Below, one piece after another: positions 1 through 6,430 of a DNA stretch of 8,991 nucleotides (positions are counted from its first letter, which is position 1; every line of letters starts with the position of its first letter). Source of the DNA: Pseudomonadota bacterium (GTDB lineage: Bacteria > Pseudomonadota > Alphaproteobacteria > Rhizobiales > Devosiaceae). The position numbers and the translations under genes were made by a program. Where the stretch lies: the NCBI GenBank assembly GCA_023433985.1, contig JAEYTN010000022.1, positions 1 through 8,991 on the forward strand, in the 5' to 3' direction. The notes beneath the pieces were generated by a model. That model worked only from the letters and a program-made list of their open reading frames with translations, had not been told where the DNA came from and did not search any database.

Positions 1-1019
1 AGGCGGCACTGGCCGAGGCCGGACTTGTGCCGACCCGCATGCTGCCGCGCGACAGCCTCGCCTCGATCAGCGTCAACGCGGTGGGCTTTGCCGCGGCCGC
101 CGAAGCGACCCGCTCCGCCGCCTCGGCGGTGCGCATGCTGCTCGCCACCAGCCTCACCACCGCAGGAGCGCTGGGCGCCTCGCGCGATCCGTGGAAGGCG
201 GTGGCGCATGTCGGCACCGAGCGCGAGGCCGAGATCGGCTCGTGGCTCTATCGCAATGCGATGGGCTGGGAGTGGCCGAACGCCACGCATATCCAGGATC
301 CGCTGAGCCTCCGCATGATGGCGCAGGTGTTCGGCTCGGGCTTCGATACGCTGCTGGTCGCGGGGCGGACGATCCTCGCGGCGACCGGGCGGACCGACGA
401 CAACCCGGTGGTGGTGGACAACCAGGTGCTGACCTCGGGCGGATCGCTGCCGCTCGACGTGACGATCTACCTGCAGACCGCGCAGCTCGCCATGGCGCAC
501 GCCGCGCGCAACTCGTTCAACCGCTGCGTGCTGCTGTCGAACGGCGCACGGCGCGACCTGCCGATCAACCTCGTGCCCAAGGGCGCGATCGCGACCGGGT
601 TCGGGCCGATCATCAAGCTCGCAGGCGAGCTGTTCGCCCGGGCGCTCTCGATGTCGGTGCCGGTTTCGGCGCAATCGCTGGTTGTTGCGGCGGGACTCGA
701 GGACGAGGCGGCGTTCCTGCCGCTGGTGGTGGAACGCTTCGAGCGGCAGGTGCGGGCGCTCAGGCGCCTCGCGGCGCTCGAGGGCCTGCTCTCGGCGCAG
801 GCGATGGACATTCTCGGCGACCGCCCGTCGGGCGTGCCGCAGATGATCTATGAGAAGGTGCGGACCCACGCCGCCTTCTACGGCGTCGACCGGCCGCTCT
901 CGGCCGAAGTGGAGATCATCGAGAACGACCTCGGCTCCGAGCAGAGCATGGCGGAACTGATTTCCCACGCGCCGCTGCCGGCGCTGGACGAGTTTTTCGC
1001 GTTGGGCCCCGTCGGCTAG
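1..1019 (+). CDS. Aromatic amino acid lyase (HAL/PAL superfamily), ergothionase-like, 5' truncated by window edge
   Basis: The reading frame is open from the first complete codon at position 3 and stops at TAG 1017-1019, giving 338 residues. Family members are about 500 residues, so the N-terminal third, including the Ala-Ser-Gly triad that forms the MIO cofactor, lies outside the window. Visible family marks are the segment IQDPLSLRMMAQVFGSG (291-341; HutH has QDxYSLRCxPQVxG) with the conserved Arg at 312-314, and DDNPVVV (from 396), matching the DNPL motif. Two HutH active-site positions differ: the Tyr of QDxYSLR is Leu (303-305), and the Glu of NQED is Ser in SAQSLVV (675-677). These enzymes eliminate an amine from an aromatic amino acid to give an acrylate. 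The changes argue against ordinary histidine deamination. The neighbours (betaine-type importer, hydantoin enzymes, DUF917) suggest loss of trimethylamine from ergothioneine or a related histidine betaine. Family call is firm; substrate is inferred. Confidence 0.85.
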   Translation, partial: AALAEAGLVPTRMLPRDSLASISVNAVGFAAAAEATRSAASAVRMLLATSLTTAGALGASRDPWKAVAHVGTEREAEIGSWLYRNAMGWEWPNATHIQDPLSLRMMAQVFGSGFDTLLVAGRTILAATGRTDDNPVVVDNQVLTSGGSLPLDVTIYLQTAQLAMAHAARNSFNRCVLLSNGARRDLPINLVPKGAIATGFGPIIKLAGELFARALSMSVPVSAQSLVVAAGLEDEAAFLPLVVERFERQVRALRRLAALEGLLSAQAMDILGDRPSGVPQMIYEKVRTHAAFYGVDRPLSAEVEIIENDLGSEQSMAELISHAPLPALDEFFALGPVG

Positions 1020-1041
1020 CACGCCGGGGAATGGATTTCCT

Positions 1042-1066
1042 GTGGGCTTCGTATAGGTTAGCCCAC
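1042..1066 (+). other. Small intergenic hairpin between the lyase and binding-protein genes
   Basis: GTGGGCT (1042-1048) and AGCCCAC (1060-1066) form a perfect 7-bp stem around an 11-nt loop, 23 nt after the lyase stop. No T-run follows, so this is not a convincing intrinsic terminator. The loop contains TATAGG, which loosely resembles a -10 box, but I see no good -35 at the right distance. It could be a weak attenuator, an mRNA end-stabilising structure or an operator. The rest of the 96-bp gap shows only the ribosome binding site of the next gene. Confidence 0.3.
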
Positions 1067-1103
1067 CAATTTCCGTGCTGAGGGACTAGCGGCCCGGAAC
1101 AAC

Positions 1104-1110
1104 AAGGAGA
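1104..1110 (+). promoter_or_regulatory. Strong ribosome binding site of the binding-protein gene
   Basis: AAGGAGA lies 5 nt before the ATG at 1116 and is the best Shine-Dalgarno match in the window. It fixes the start of the binding-protein gene and fits the high expression expected of a periplasmic binding protein. Confidence 0.75.
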
Positions 1111-1115
1111 CCATC

Positions 1116-2024
1116 ATGCTTTCCAAGATACTGCTTGGCGCCGCTGCTGCGCTGGCGTTCACGGTGACTGCGGCGAACGCCCAGGTCGTCGTCTCCTCCA
1201 AGATCGATACCGAGGGCGGGCTGCTCGGCAACATCATCAGCCAGGTGCTGCAGGCCAACGGCGTGCAGGTGACCGAGAAGATCCAGCTGGGCGGCACCCC
1301 CGTCGTCCGCGAGGCGATCACCGCCGGCCAGATCGACATCTACCCCGAGTATACCGGCAACGCCGCGTTCTTCTTCAACAAGGCCGACGATCCGCTCTGG
1401 AATGACGCTGCCAAGGCCTACGAAGAGGCCAAGAAGCTCGACTACGAAGCCAACAAGATCGTCTGGCTCGCGCCCGCGCCCGCCAACAACACCTGGGCCG
1501 TGGCTGTCCGCAAGGAAGTGGCCGACGCCAACAACATCAAGACCTTCTCCGACCTCGGCGCCTACATTGCCGGTGGCGGCGAGTTCAAGCTCGCGGCTTC
1601 GGCCGAGTTCGTCTCGTCCCCCGCGGCGCTGCCGAAGTTCCAGGAAGTGTACGGCTTCACGCTGAAGCCCGAGCAGCTGGTGACGCTGTCAGGCGGCGAC
1701 ACCGCCGCGACCATCGCGGCCGCCGCGCAGCAGACCAACGGCGTCAACGCCGCCATGGTCTACGGCACCGATGGCGGCATTGCCCCTTCGGGCCTGGTGG
1801 TGGCCGAGGACGACAAGGGCGTGCAGCCGGTCTACGAGCCCGCCCCGATCATCCGCGAGGCGGTGCTGCAGGCCAACCCGCAGATCGAGGAACTGCTGAA
1901 GCCGGTGTTCGAAAAGCTCGACCTCGCCACGCTGCAGGAGCTCAACGGCCGCATCCAGGTCGGCGGTGAAGCCGCCAAGGACGTCGCCGTGGACTGGCTG
2001 AAGACCAACGGCTTCCTGAAGTAA
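1116..2024 (+). CDS. osmF: ABC transporter substrate-binding protein, OsmF/YehZ (quaternary amine) type
   Basis: This 302-residue protein is the periplasmic binding component of a type I ABC importer of the glycine betaine/choline (OpuAC-fold) family. It starts with a Sec signal peptide: Lys4, a hydrophobic run from about residue 5 to 20, and cleavage probably after ANA (Ala22/Gln23). The mature protein begins VVVSSKIDTEGGLLGNIISQ and contains IDIYPEYTG (about residues 73-81), both hallmarks of the OsmF/YehZ branch. Length matches E. coli YehZ (about 305). No lipobox Cys is seen, as expected for a free Gram-negative binding protein. It is first in a gene order identical to yehZYXW. E. coli YehZ is reported as a low-affinity betaine binder that is not osmoregulated, so the family is not bound to osmoprotection. 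Next to lyase and hydantoin enzymes it more likely captures ergothioneine or another histidine betaine. The ligand is not proven by sequence. Confidence 0.92.
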   Translation: MLSKILLGAAAALAFTVTAANAQVVVSSKIDTEGGLLGNIISQVLQANGVQVTEKIQLGGTPVVREAITAGQIDIYPEYTGNAAFFFNKADDPLWNDAAKAYEEAKKLDYEANKIVWLAPAPANNTWAVAVRKEVADANNIKTFSDLGAYIAGGGEFKLAASAEFVSSPAALPKFQEVYGFTLKPEQLVTLSGGDTAATIAAAAQQTNGVNAAMVYGTDGGIAPSGLVVAEDDKGVQPVYEPAPIIREAVLQANPQIEELLKPVFEKLDLATLQELNGRIQVGGEAAKDVAVDWLKTNGFLK

Positions 2025-2048
2025 GACTGGCCAGGTTTGGCAGTGATT

Positions 2049-2081
2049 TTGGGGGTGGGCAGCGCGACTGCCCGCCCCTAA
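2049..2081 (+). terminator. GC-rich terminator-like hairpin after the binding-protein gene
   Basis: A 14-bp stem (2049-2062 with 2068-2081, including two G-T wobbles; core GGGGTGGGCAG/CTGCCCGCCCC) closes a 5-nt CGCGA loop, 24 nt after the osmF stop. It is followed by TGTTTCTT, a weak T-tract. The shape is that of an intrinsic terminator, but the broken T-run suggests partial termination. That would leave much more binding-protein mRNA than permease mRNA, a usual arrangement in binding-protein importers. Confidence 0.6.
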
Positions 2082-2116
2082 TGTTTCTTGCATGGCAGGA
2101 TCTTGCACCACCACGC

Positions 2117-2193
2117 TGTCATCGCTGCGAAAGCAGGGACCCAATTCTTCACCTGAGCAGGTGGCGACATGGGTCCCTGCTTTCGCAGGGACA
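2117..2193. repeat. REP-like palindromic intergenic repeat with nested stem-loop
   Basis: Two perfect 19-nt inverted arms, CTGCGAAAGCAGGGACCCA (2125-2143) and its complement (2170-2188), enclose 26 nt. Outer TGTC (2117-2120) and GACA (2190-2193) extend the pairing after a small asymmetric bulge. Inside the loop a second hairpin forms, CACCT-GAGC-AGGTG (2150-2163). Long near-perfect palindromes with this arm sequence are, from memory, typical dispersed intergenic elements in high-GC alphaproteobacteria and often give false ORFs ending in WVPAFAxMT on the opposite strand; that string does appear here on the - strand. The element ends 7 nt before the GGAG ribosome binding site of the permease gene. 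Copy number cannot be judged from one window. Confidence 0.7.
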
Positions 2194-2212
2194 CCTCAGT
2201 GGAGACCATCCG

Positions 2213-3397
2213 GTGAGTGATGTAGCCCTCGCCACGGCCCCCCGCCGGCTCGCCTTCGACAAGCTGGGCGTGCTGATCGGGCTGATCGCAGCTGCGGCGG
2301 CCGTGCTGCCGTTTGCGGCGTTCCGGGCCAACCGTATCGTGCTTGGCGAAGGGAAGGGAATCTTCGAGGCGTTGCCGGCGTGGGAGGCGGGGCTGCTCGC
2401 CGTTGCGCTGGCGGTGACCACAGTCGTGGCGCTGCTCAGGACCCCGAACCTGTGGCGGCTCGTGGCGAGCCTCGCGATGCTGGCTTTGCTGTTCGTTGCC
2501 ATCGGGCACGCCGGCAGTTTCCTCACGCCAGAGGGGGATCGGCTGGCGCGGGTTTCGCCGGGGGCGGGATTCTGGCTCTCGGTCTTCGCCTTCGCGCTGC
2601 TGGCCGCCGACAGTTTCACCCGGCTGAAGCTCGCGCCCTGGCTGCGGATTGCGACGCTGCTCGTGGTGGCGGGGGCGGTCGCGCTGCTGCTCTGGTCGGG
2701 GGCGTGGAACGACCTGTCGATCCTCAAGGAATATGCCAACCGGGCCGATGCGTTCTGGCGCGAGGGGCAGACGCATGTGGCGTTGGCGCTGGGCTCGCTG
2801 GCCGCGGCGACGGTGGTGGGCATTCCGCTCGGCATCGTCTGCCACCGCGTCGACGGCTTGCGCGCGGTGACGCTGAACGTGCTGAACGCGGTGCAGACCA
2901 TCCCCTCGATCGCGCTCTTCGGCCTCCTGATCGCGCCGCTCGCCTGGGTGGCGGCGAACGTGCCGGGCGCGTCGCTGCTCGGCATCTCGGGCATCGGCGC
3001 GGCGCCGGCGATGGTGGCGCTCTTCGCCTATTCGCTGCTGCCGGTGGTGGCCAACACCGTGGTGGGGCTCGAAAGCGTGCCGCCGGCGGCGACCGATGCC
3101 GCGCGCGGCATGGGCATGACCAATTGGCAGCGGCTGGCGACGGTGGAGTTTCCGCTCGCCTTCCCGGTGATCCTCACCGGCATCCGCATCGTGTTGGTGC
3201 AGAATATCGGCCTTGCGACGATTGCCGCGCTGATCGGTGGCGGCGGCTTCGGCGTGTTCGTGTTCCAGGGCGTCGGCCAGACGGCGATGGACCTGGTGCT
3301 GCTGGGCGCCGTGCCGACCGTCGCGCTCGCCTTCGCCGCCGCCGTGATCCTCGACGCCATCGTCGAAATGGTATCCACCCGGAGCCCGCCCGCATGA
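2213..3397 (+). CDS. yehY: ABC transporter permease, YehY type (long form)
   Basis: This is the inner-membrane permease of the quaternary-amine importer. I start it at GTG 2213 (394 residues), 8 nt after GGAG 2201-2204. The upstream in-frame ATG at 2081 would translate the palindromic repeat and has no ribosome binding site. The N-terminal half (about residues 1-180) has several hydrophobic segments in place of a transport domain. The BPD_transp_1 domain follows from about residue 187 to 390, with the EAA coupling loop near 292-312 (ATDAARGMGMTNWQR, ending in EFPLAFPVIL) that contacts the ATPase. The extra N-terminal membrane region and the length (E. coli YehY is about 385) distinguish it from the short partner permease at 4329. 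Its stop overlaps the ATPase start by ATGA, so translation is probably coupled. The function of the N-terminal region is unknown to me. Confidence 0.9.
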   Translation: MSDVALATAPRRLAFDKLGVLIGLIAAAAAVLPFAAFRANRIVLGEGKGIFEALPAWEAGLLAVALAVTTVVALLRTPNLWRLVASLAMLALLFVAIGHAGSFLTPEGDRLARVSPGAGFWLSVFAFALLAADSFTRLKLAPWLRIATLLVVAGAVALLLWSGAWNDLSILKEYANRADAFWREGQTHVALALGSLAAATVVGIPLGIVCHRVDGLRAVTLNVLNAVQTIPSIALFGLLIAPLAWVAANVPGASLLGISGIGAAPAMVALFAYSLLPVVANTVVGLESVPPAATDAARGMGMTNWQRLATVEFPLAFPVILTGIRIVLVQNIGLATIAALIGGGGFGVFVFQGVGQTAMDLVLLGAVPTVALAFAAAVILDAIVEMVSTRSPPA

Positions 3398-4332
3398 TCG
3401 AGATCGACGCCCTCACCAAGGACTATCTCGAGCTGACTGTTGTCGACCACGTGTCGATGACCGTGGAGGACGGCGACATCGCGGTGATCGTCGGCACCTC
3501 CGGCTCGGGCAAGACCACGCTGTTGCGCATGATCAACCGGCTGATCGAGCCGACCTCGGGCACGGTGCGGATCGACGGCCGGGATACGCGATCGGTGCCG
3601 GCGCACCTGCTGCGGCGCGAGATCGGCTATGCCATCCAGGGGCACGGACTGTTCCCGCACCGGACGGTGGGGCAGAACATCGCCACCGTGCCGGTGCTGA
3701 TGGGCTGGGACCGGGCGCGGATCGACCGGCGGGTGGAGGAACTGCTGGAGCTGTTCCAGCTGCCGGCGGCGCAGTTTCGCGACCGGCTGCCCTCGGAGCT
3801 TTCGGGCGGGCAGCAGCAGCGCGTCGGCGTGGCACGGGCGCTGGCGGCCGAACCGAAGCTGCTGCTGATGGACGAGCCGTTCGGCGCGCTCGACCCGATC
3901 ATCCGCGCCAAGGCGCAGGCGGACCTGCTGGACGTGCAGAAGCGCTTCGGCACCACCATCGTGCTGGTGACGCACGACATGGAGGAGGCGATCCACCTCG
4001 GCACCAAGATCGCCGTGATGGACAAGGGCAGGCTGCTGCAGTTCGCCACCCCGGCAGAAATCGTGGTGAAGCCGGCGACCGGTTTCGTCGGCGAGCTGCT
4101 GGGCTCGGGCGAGCGCGCCTTCCGTCTGCTGGCGCTGCAGCGGGTGGGTGAGTTCGTCGAGCCGGGCGAGGCCGAGGGCGTGGCGGTATCGACCGAGCAG
4201 ACCTTGCGCGACGGGCTCGAGGAGGCGCTGTGGTCCGGCCGCTCGGCCATCCCCGTGGTGGACAATGCGGGCAACCGCGTGGGCCGGCTGACGCTGGCGA
4301 CGCTCGAAAAGCTCGGAGCGCGGCCGCAATGA
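3394..4332 (+). CDS. yehX: ABC transporter ATP-binding protein, YehX/ProV type
   Basis: This 312-residue ATPase drives the importer. All nucleotide-binding motifs are intact: Walker A GTSGSGKTT (34-42), Q-loop in YAIQGHGLFPH (about 84-94), ABC signature LSGGQQQR (136-143), Walker B LLLMDEP with catalytic Glu161, D-loop GALD, and the switch His194 in THDMEEA. After the nucleotide-binding domain (about 1-240) the tail holds a CBS-like stretch, AIPVVDNAGNRVGRLTL (about 283-299), which looks like one degenerate CBS half-repeat. ProV/OpuAA-type ATPases often carry a CBS pair that senses ionic strength, so a reduced one would fit a transporter not gated by osmotic stress. The start is ATG 3394 in an ATGA overlap with the permease, with GGAG at 3381-3384. 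Its own stop overlaps the next start in the same way. Confidence 0.93.
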   Translation: MIEIDALTKDYLELTVVDHVSMTVEDGDIAVIVGTSGSGKTTLLRMINRLIEPTSGTVRIDGRDTRSVPAHLLRREIGYAIQGHGLFPHRTVGQNIATVPVLMGWDRARIDRRVEELLELFQLPAAQFRDRLPSELSGGQQQRVGVARALAAEPKLLLMDEPFGALDPIIRAKAQADLLDVQKRFGTTIVLVTHDMEEAIHLGTKIAVMDKGRLLQFATPAEIVVKPATGFVGELLGSGERAFRLLALQRVGEFVEPGEAEGVAVSTEQTLRDGLEEALWSGRSAIPVVDNAGNRVGRLTLATLEKLGARPQ

Positions 4333-5081
4333 GGCTGAGCGTTGGGCTGATCGTCCGGCTCGTGGTGCTGGCGCTGCTGGTGGCGTTCGTGGTCTCGCCG
4401 CAGAGCTTCGAGTGGGCCTTCCTGCCGCTAACCAAGAACAACCAGCCGGCGATCTATACCCAGAACTCGATGCTGAGCCTGACGCTGAGCCACCTGCTGC
4501 TGGTCGGGATCGCGACAATTGCCTCGACGCTGATCGCGGTGGGGCTCGCGATCCTCGTCACCCGGCCGTTCGGGGCCGAGTTCCTGCCTTTGAGCCGCTC
4601 GCTCGCCAATATCGGGCAGACCTTCCCGCCGGTGGCGGTGCTGGCGCTGTGCGTGCCGATCCTCGGCTTCGGTTCCGGGCCGACGCTGGTGGCGCTGTTC
4701 CTTTATGGCCTGCTGCCGATCTTCGAGAACGCGCTGACCGGGCTGACGACGCTGCCGCCTTCGGTGACCGAGGCGGCGCGCGGCGTGGGGATGACCGGCA
4801 GGCAGCGGCTGTTCGGCGTGGAGCTGCCGCTCGCAACGCCGGTGATTCTGGCCGGGATCAGGCTGTCGGTGGTGATTTCGGTGGCGACGGCGACGATCGG
4901 CTCGACGGTGGCGGCGAGCACGCTGGGCGAGGTGATCATCGCGGGGCTGCTCAGCAACAACATCGCCTTCGTGGCGCAGGGCGGCCTGGTAGTGGGCGTG
5001 ATCGCCGTGCTGATCTACGATGCGCTCTCGGCGCTGGAGCGGGCGATGATGGCTCGCACCGGCCAGCACCGGTTGAGGTAG
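4329..5081 (+). CDS. yehW: ABC transporter permease, YehW type (short form)
   Basis: This is the second membrane subunit, 250 residues, close to E. coli YehW (about 243). One N-terminal membrane segment (about 7-22) precedes a BPD_transp_1 domain of about five further segments. The EAA loop starts at Glu148 (EAARGVGMTGRQR) and ends in VELPLATPVIL. It probably pairs with the long permease as a heterodimer around the ATPase. The start is the ATG of an ATGA overlap with the ATPase stop, with GGAG at 4315-4318. An in-frame upstream start at 4230 would lie wholly inside the ATPase gene and is not used. The amidohydrolase gene follows after 5 bp, so the transporter and enzymes appear to share one transcript. 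Confidence 0.92.
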   Translation: MRLSVGLIVRLVVLALLVAFVVSPQSFEWAFLPLTKNNQPAIYTQNSMLSLTLSHLLLVGIATIASTLIAVGLAILVTRPFGAEFLPLSRSLANIGQTFPPVAVLALCVPILGFGSGPTLVALFLYGLLPIFENALTGLTTLPPSVTEAARGVGMTGRQRLFGVELPLATPVILAGIRLSVVISVATATIGSTVAASTLGEVIIAGLLSNNIAFVAQGGLVVGVIAVLIYDALSALERAMMARTGQHRLR

Positions 5082-5086
5082 CACGC

Positions 5087-6430
5087 ATGTCCGATTTCGA
5101 TCTGGTCCTTTCCGGCACGGTGGTGCTGCCTTCGATGGTGATCGAGGGCGGCTATGTGGCGGTGCGCGACGGCAAAGTGGCGCATGTGGGGGAGGGGACG
5201 CCGCCACATGCGCATGAGCGGCACGATTTTGGTCGCGGGCTGATCCTGCCCGGCGCCATCGATGCGCAGGTGCATTCGCTGAGCCAGAAGGACCAGGAGG
5301 ATTTCATCTGGTCGACGCGCTCGGCGGCGGCGGGCGGGGTGACCACCATCGTCGACATGCCCTATGACGAGGGCAACGTGGTGAACTCCGCCGCGGCGGT
5401 GCGGCAGAAAGTGGCGCATGCGAGCCCGCAGGCGCGCGTGGATTTCGCGCTCTATGGCACGATCGACCCGGCCGAGGGGGCGAGCCGCATCGCCGAGCAG
5501 GCGGAGGCGGGGGTCGCGGCGTTCAAGTTCTCGACCTTCGGCACTCACCCGGTGCGCTTTCCGCGCATTCCGCCGCCGCTTCTCGCCGAGGCGTTTGCCG
5601 AGGTGGCGAAGACCGGGCTGACGGCGGGCATGCACAACGAGGACGACGAGTTCGTGCGCGCCGCGATGGAGCGGGTGAAGGCATCGGGGATCACCGACTG
5701 GCGGGCGCATGCGATGAGCCGGCCGCCGCTGACCGAGCTGCTCGCGACGCTGCAGATCTACGAGACCGGGGCGCAGACGGGGGCGGCGGCGCATGTGGTG
5801 CACTGCTCGCTGAGCCGCGGCTACGACATTGCGGCGGACTACCGGGCGCGCGGCTTCCACGCCTCCATCGAGTGCTGCATCCACTACCTGACGCTGGACG
5901 AGGAGAACGACGTGCGGCGGCTGGGCGGCAAGGCCAAGATCAACCCGCCGATCCGTCCGCGCGCCGAGGTGGAGGCGCTGTGGCAGCAGGTGGCGGCGGG
6001 GAACGTCACGCTGGTTTCGACCGACCATGTGAGCTGGTCGGAGGACCGCAAGACCAACCCGGACATGCTGGCCAATGCCTCCGGGGTGCCGGGGCTGGAA
6101 GCGATGGTGCCGCTGTTCGTGAAGGGAGCGCTGGAGCGCGGGATTTCGCTGAGCTGGGCGGCCAGGCTGATGGCGGCGAACCCGGCGAAGCATTTCCGGC
6201 TGGGCATGAAGGGCGCGCTCGAGGCGGGCAAGGACGCGGACATCACCGTGCTGGTGGACCGGCCGGTGGTCTATGACGCGGCGCGCTCGGGGCACAACGT
6301 AGTCGGGTGGTCGCCGTATAACGGGATCGAGCTGCCGTGGACGGTGGCTGGCACATGGCTCAGGGGGCAGCAGGTGTTCGACGGGACGAATGTGGCGGAG
6401 CCGGGGACCGGGCGGTGGGTGCGGCCGTGA
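5087..6430 (+). CDS. Cyclic amidohydrolase, hydantoinase/dihydroorotase-like
   Basis: This 447-residue metal-dependent TIM-barrel hydrolase opens cyclic amides (hydantoin, dihydroorotate or allantoin type rings). Family marks seen in order: PGAIDAQVH (55-63), GGVTTIVDMP (83-92), the probable carboxylated Lys147 in AAFKFSTFG, His183 (MHNED), His239 (HVVHCS), CCIHYLTL (263-270), KINPPIR (284-290), and the catalytic Asp313 in STDHVSW. A C-terminal beta segment with GKDADITVL closes the composite beta-sandwich. The HxH motif of strand 1 is altered: Gln61-Val-His63 replaces His-x-His. The start ATG has GAGG 8 nt upstream. With the carbamoylase next to it, the likely job is hydrolysis of a 5-substituted hydantoin such as hydantoin-5-propionate to N-carbamoylglutamate. 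Allantoinase is possible by family but less so from context. Confidence 0.87.
   Translation: MSDFDLVLSGTVVLPSMVIEGGYVAVRDGKVAHVGEGTPPHAHERHDFGRGLILPGAIDAQVHSLSQKDQEDFIWSTRSAAAGGVTTIVDMPYDEGNVVNSAAAVRQKVAHASPQARVDFALYGTIDPAEGASRIAEQAEAGVAAFKFSTFGTHPVRFPRIPPPLLAEAFAEVAKTGLTAGMHNEDDEFVRAAMERVKASGITDWRAHAMSRPPLTELLATLQIYETGAQTGAAAHVVHCSLSRGYDIAADYRARGFHASIECCIHYLTLDEENDVRRLGGKAKINPPIRPRAEVEALWQQVAAGNVTLVSTDHVSWSEDRKTNPDMLANASGVPGLEAMVPLFVKGALERGISLSWAARLMAANPAKHFRLGMKGALEAGKDADITVLVDRPVVYDAARSGHNVVGWSPYNGIELPWTVAGTWLRGQQVFDGTNVAEPGTGRWVRP

Noticed and set aside
1..1019. Canonical hutH of a histidine utilisation operon
   Set aside because: Active-site Tyr and Glu are replaced, and no hutU, hutI, hutG or hutC is present in the window.
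1020..1115. Riboswitch or clear sigma-70 promoter before the binding-protein gene
   Set aside because: Only one 7-bp hairpin and a loose TATAGG are seen; no known riboswitch layout or matching -35 could be made out in 96 bp.
2081..2212. ATG at 2081 as the start of the long permease
   Set aside because: No ribosome binding site; it lies in the terminator stem and would translate the palindromic repeat. GTG 2213 has GGAG at 8 nt.
2380..3393. Upstream extension of the ATPase frame
   Set aside because: It overlaps the permease gene in another frame and encodes Arg/Gly/Ala-rich sequence. The true start is ATG 3394 in an ATGA overlap.
3028..4518. Long open frame on the - strand (496 codons)
   Set aside because: It is antisense to the ATPase and parts of both permeases, has low-complexity Arg/Pro/Ala-rich composition and no family motif. 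It is a high-GC shadow frame.
6415..6426. GTG 6415 as the carbamoylase start
   Set aside because: It has a slightly better Shine-Dalgarno (GGGGA), but relatives begin close to M-T-R-N-L and the GTGA overlap at 6427 fits the other junctions. It remains possible.
5087..6430. Dihydroorotase of pyrimidine synthesis
   Set aside because: The protein has the QVH variant and sits between a betaine-type importer and a carbamoylase, with no pyrimidine genes nearby.
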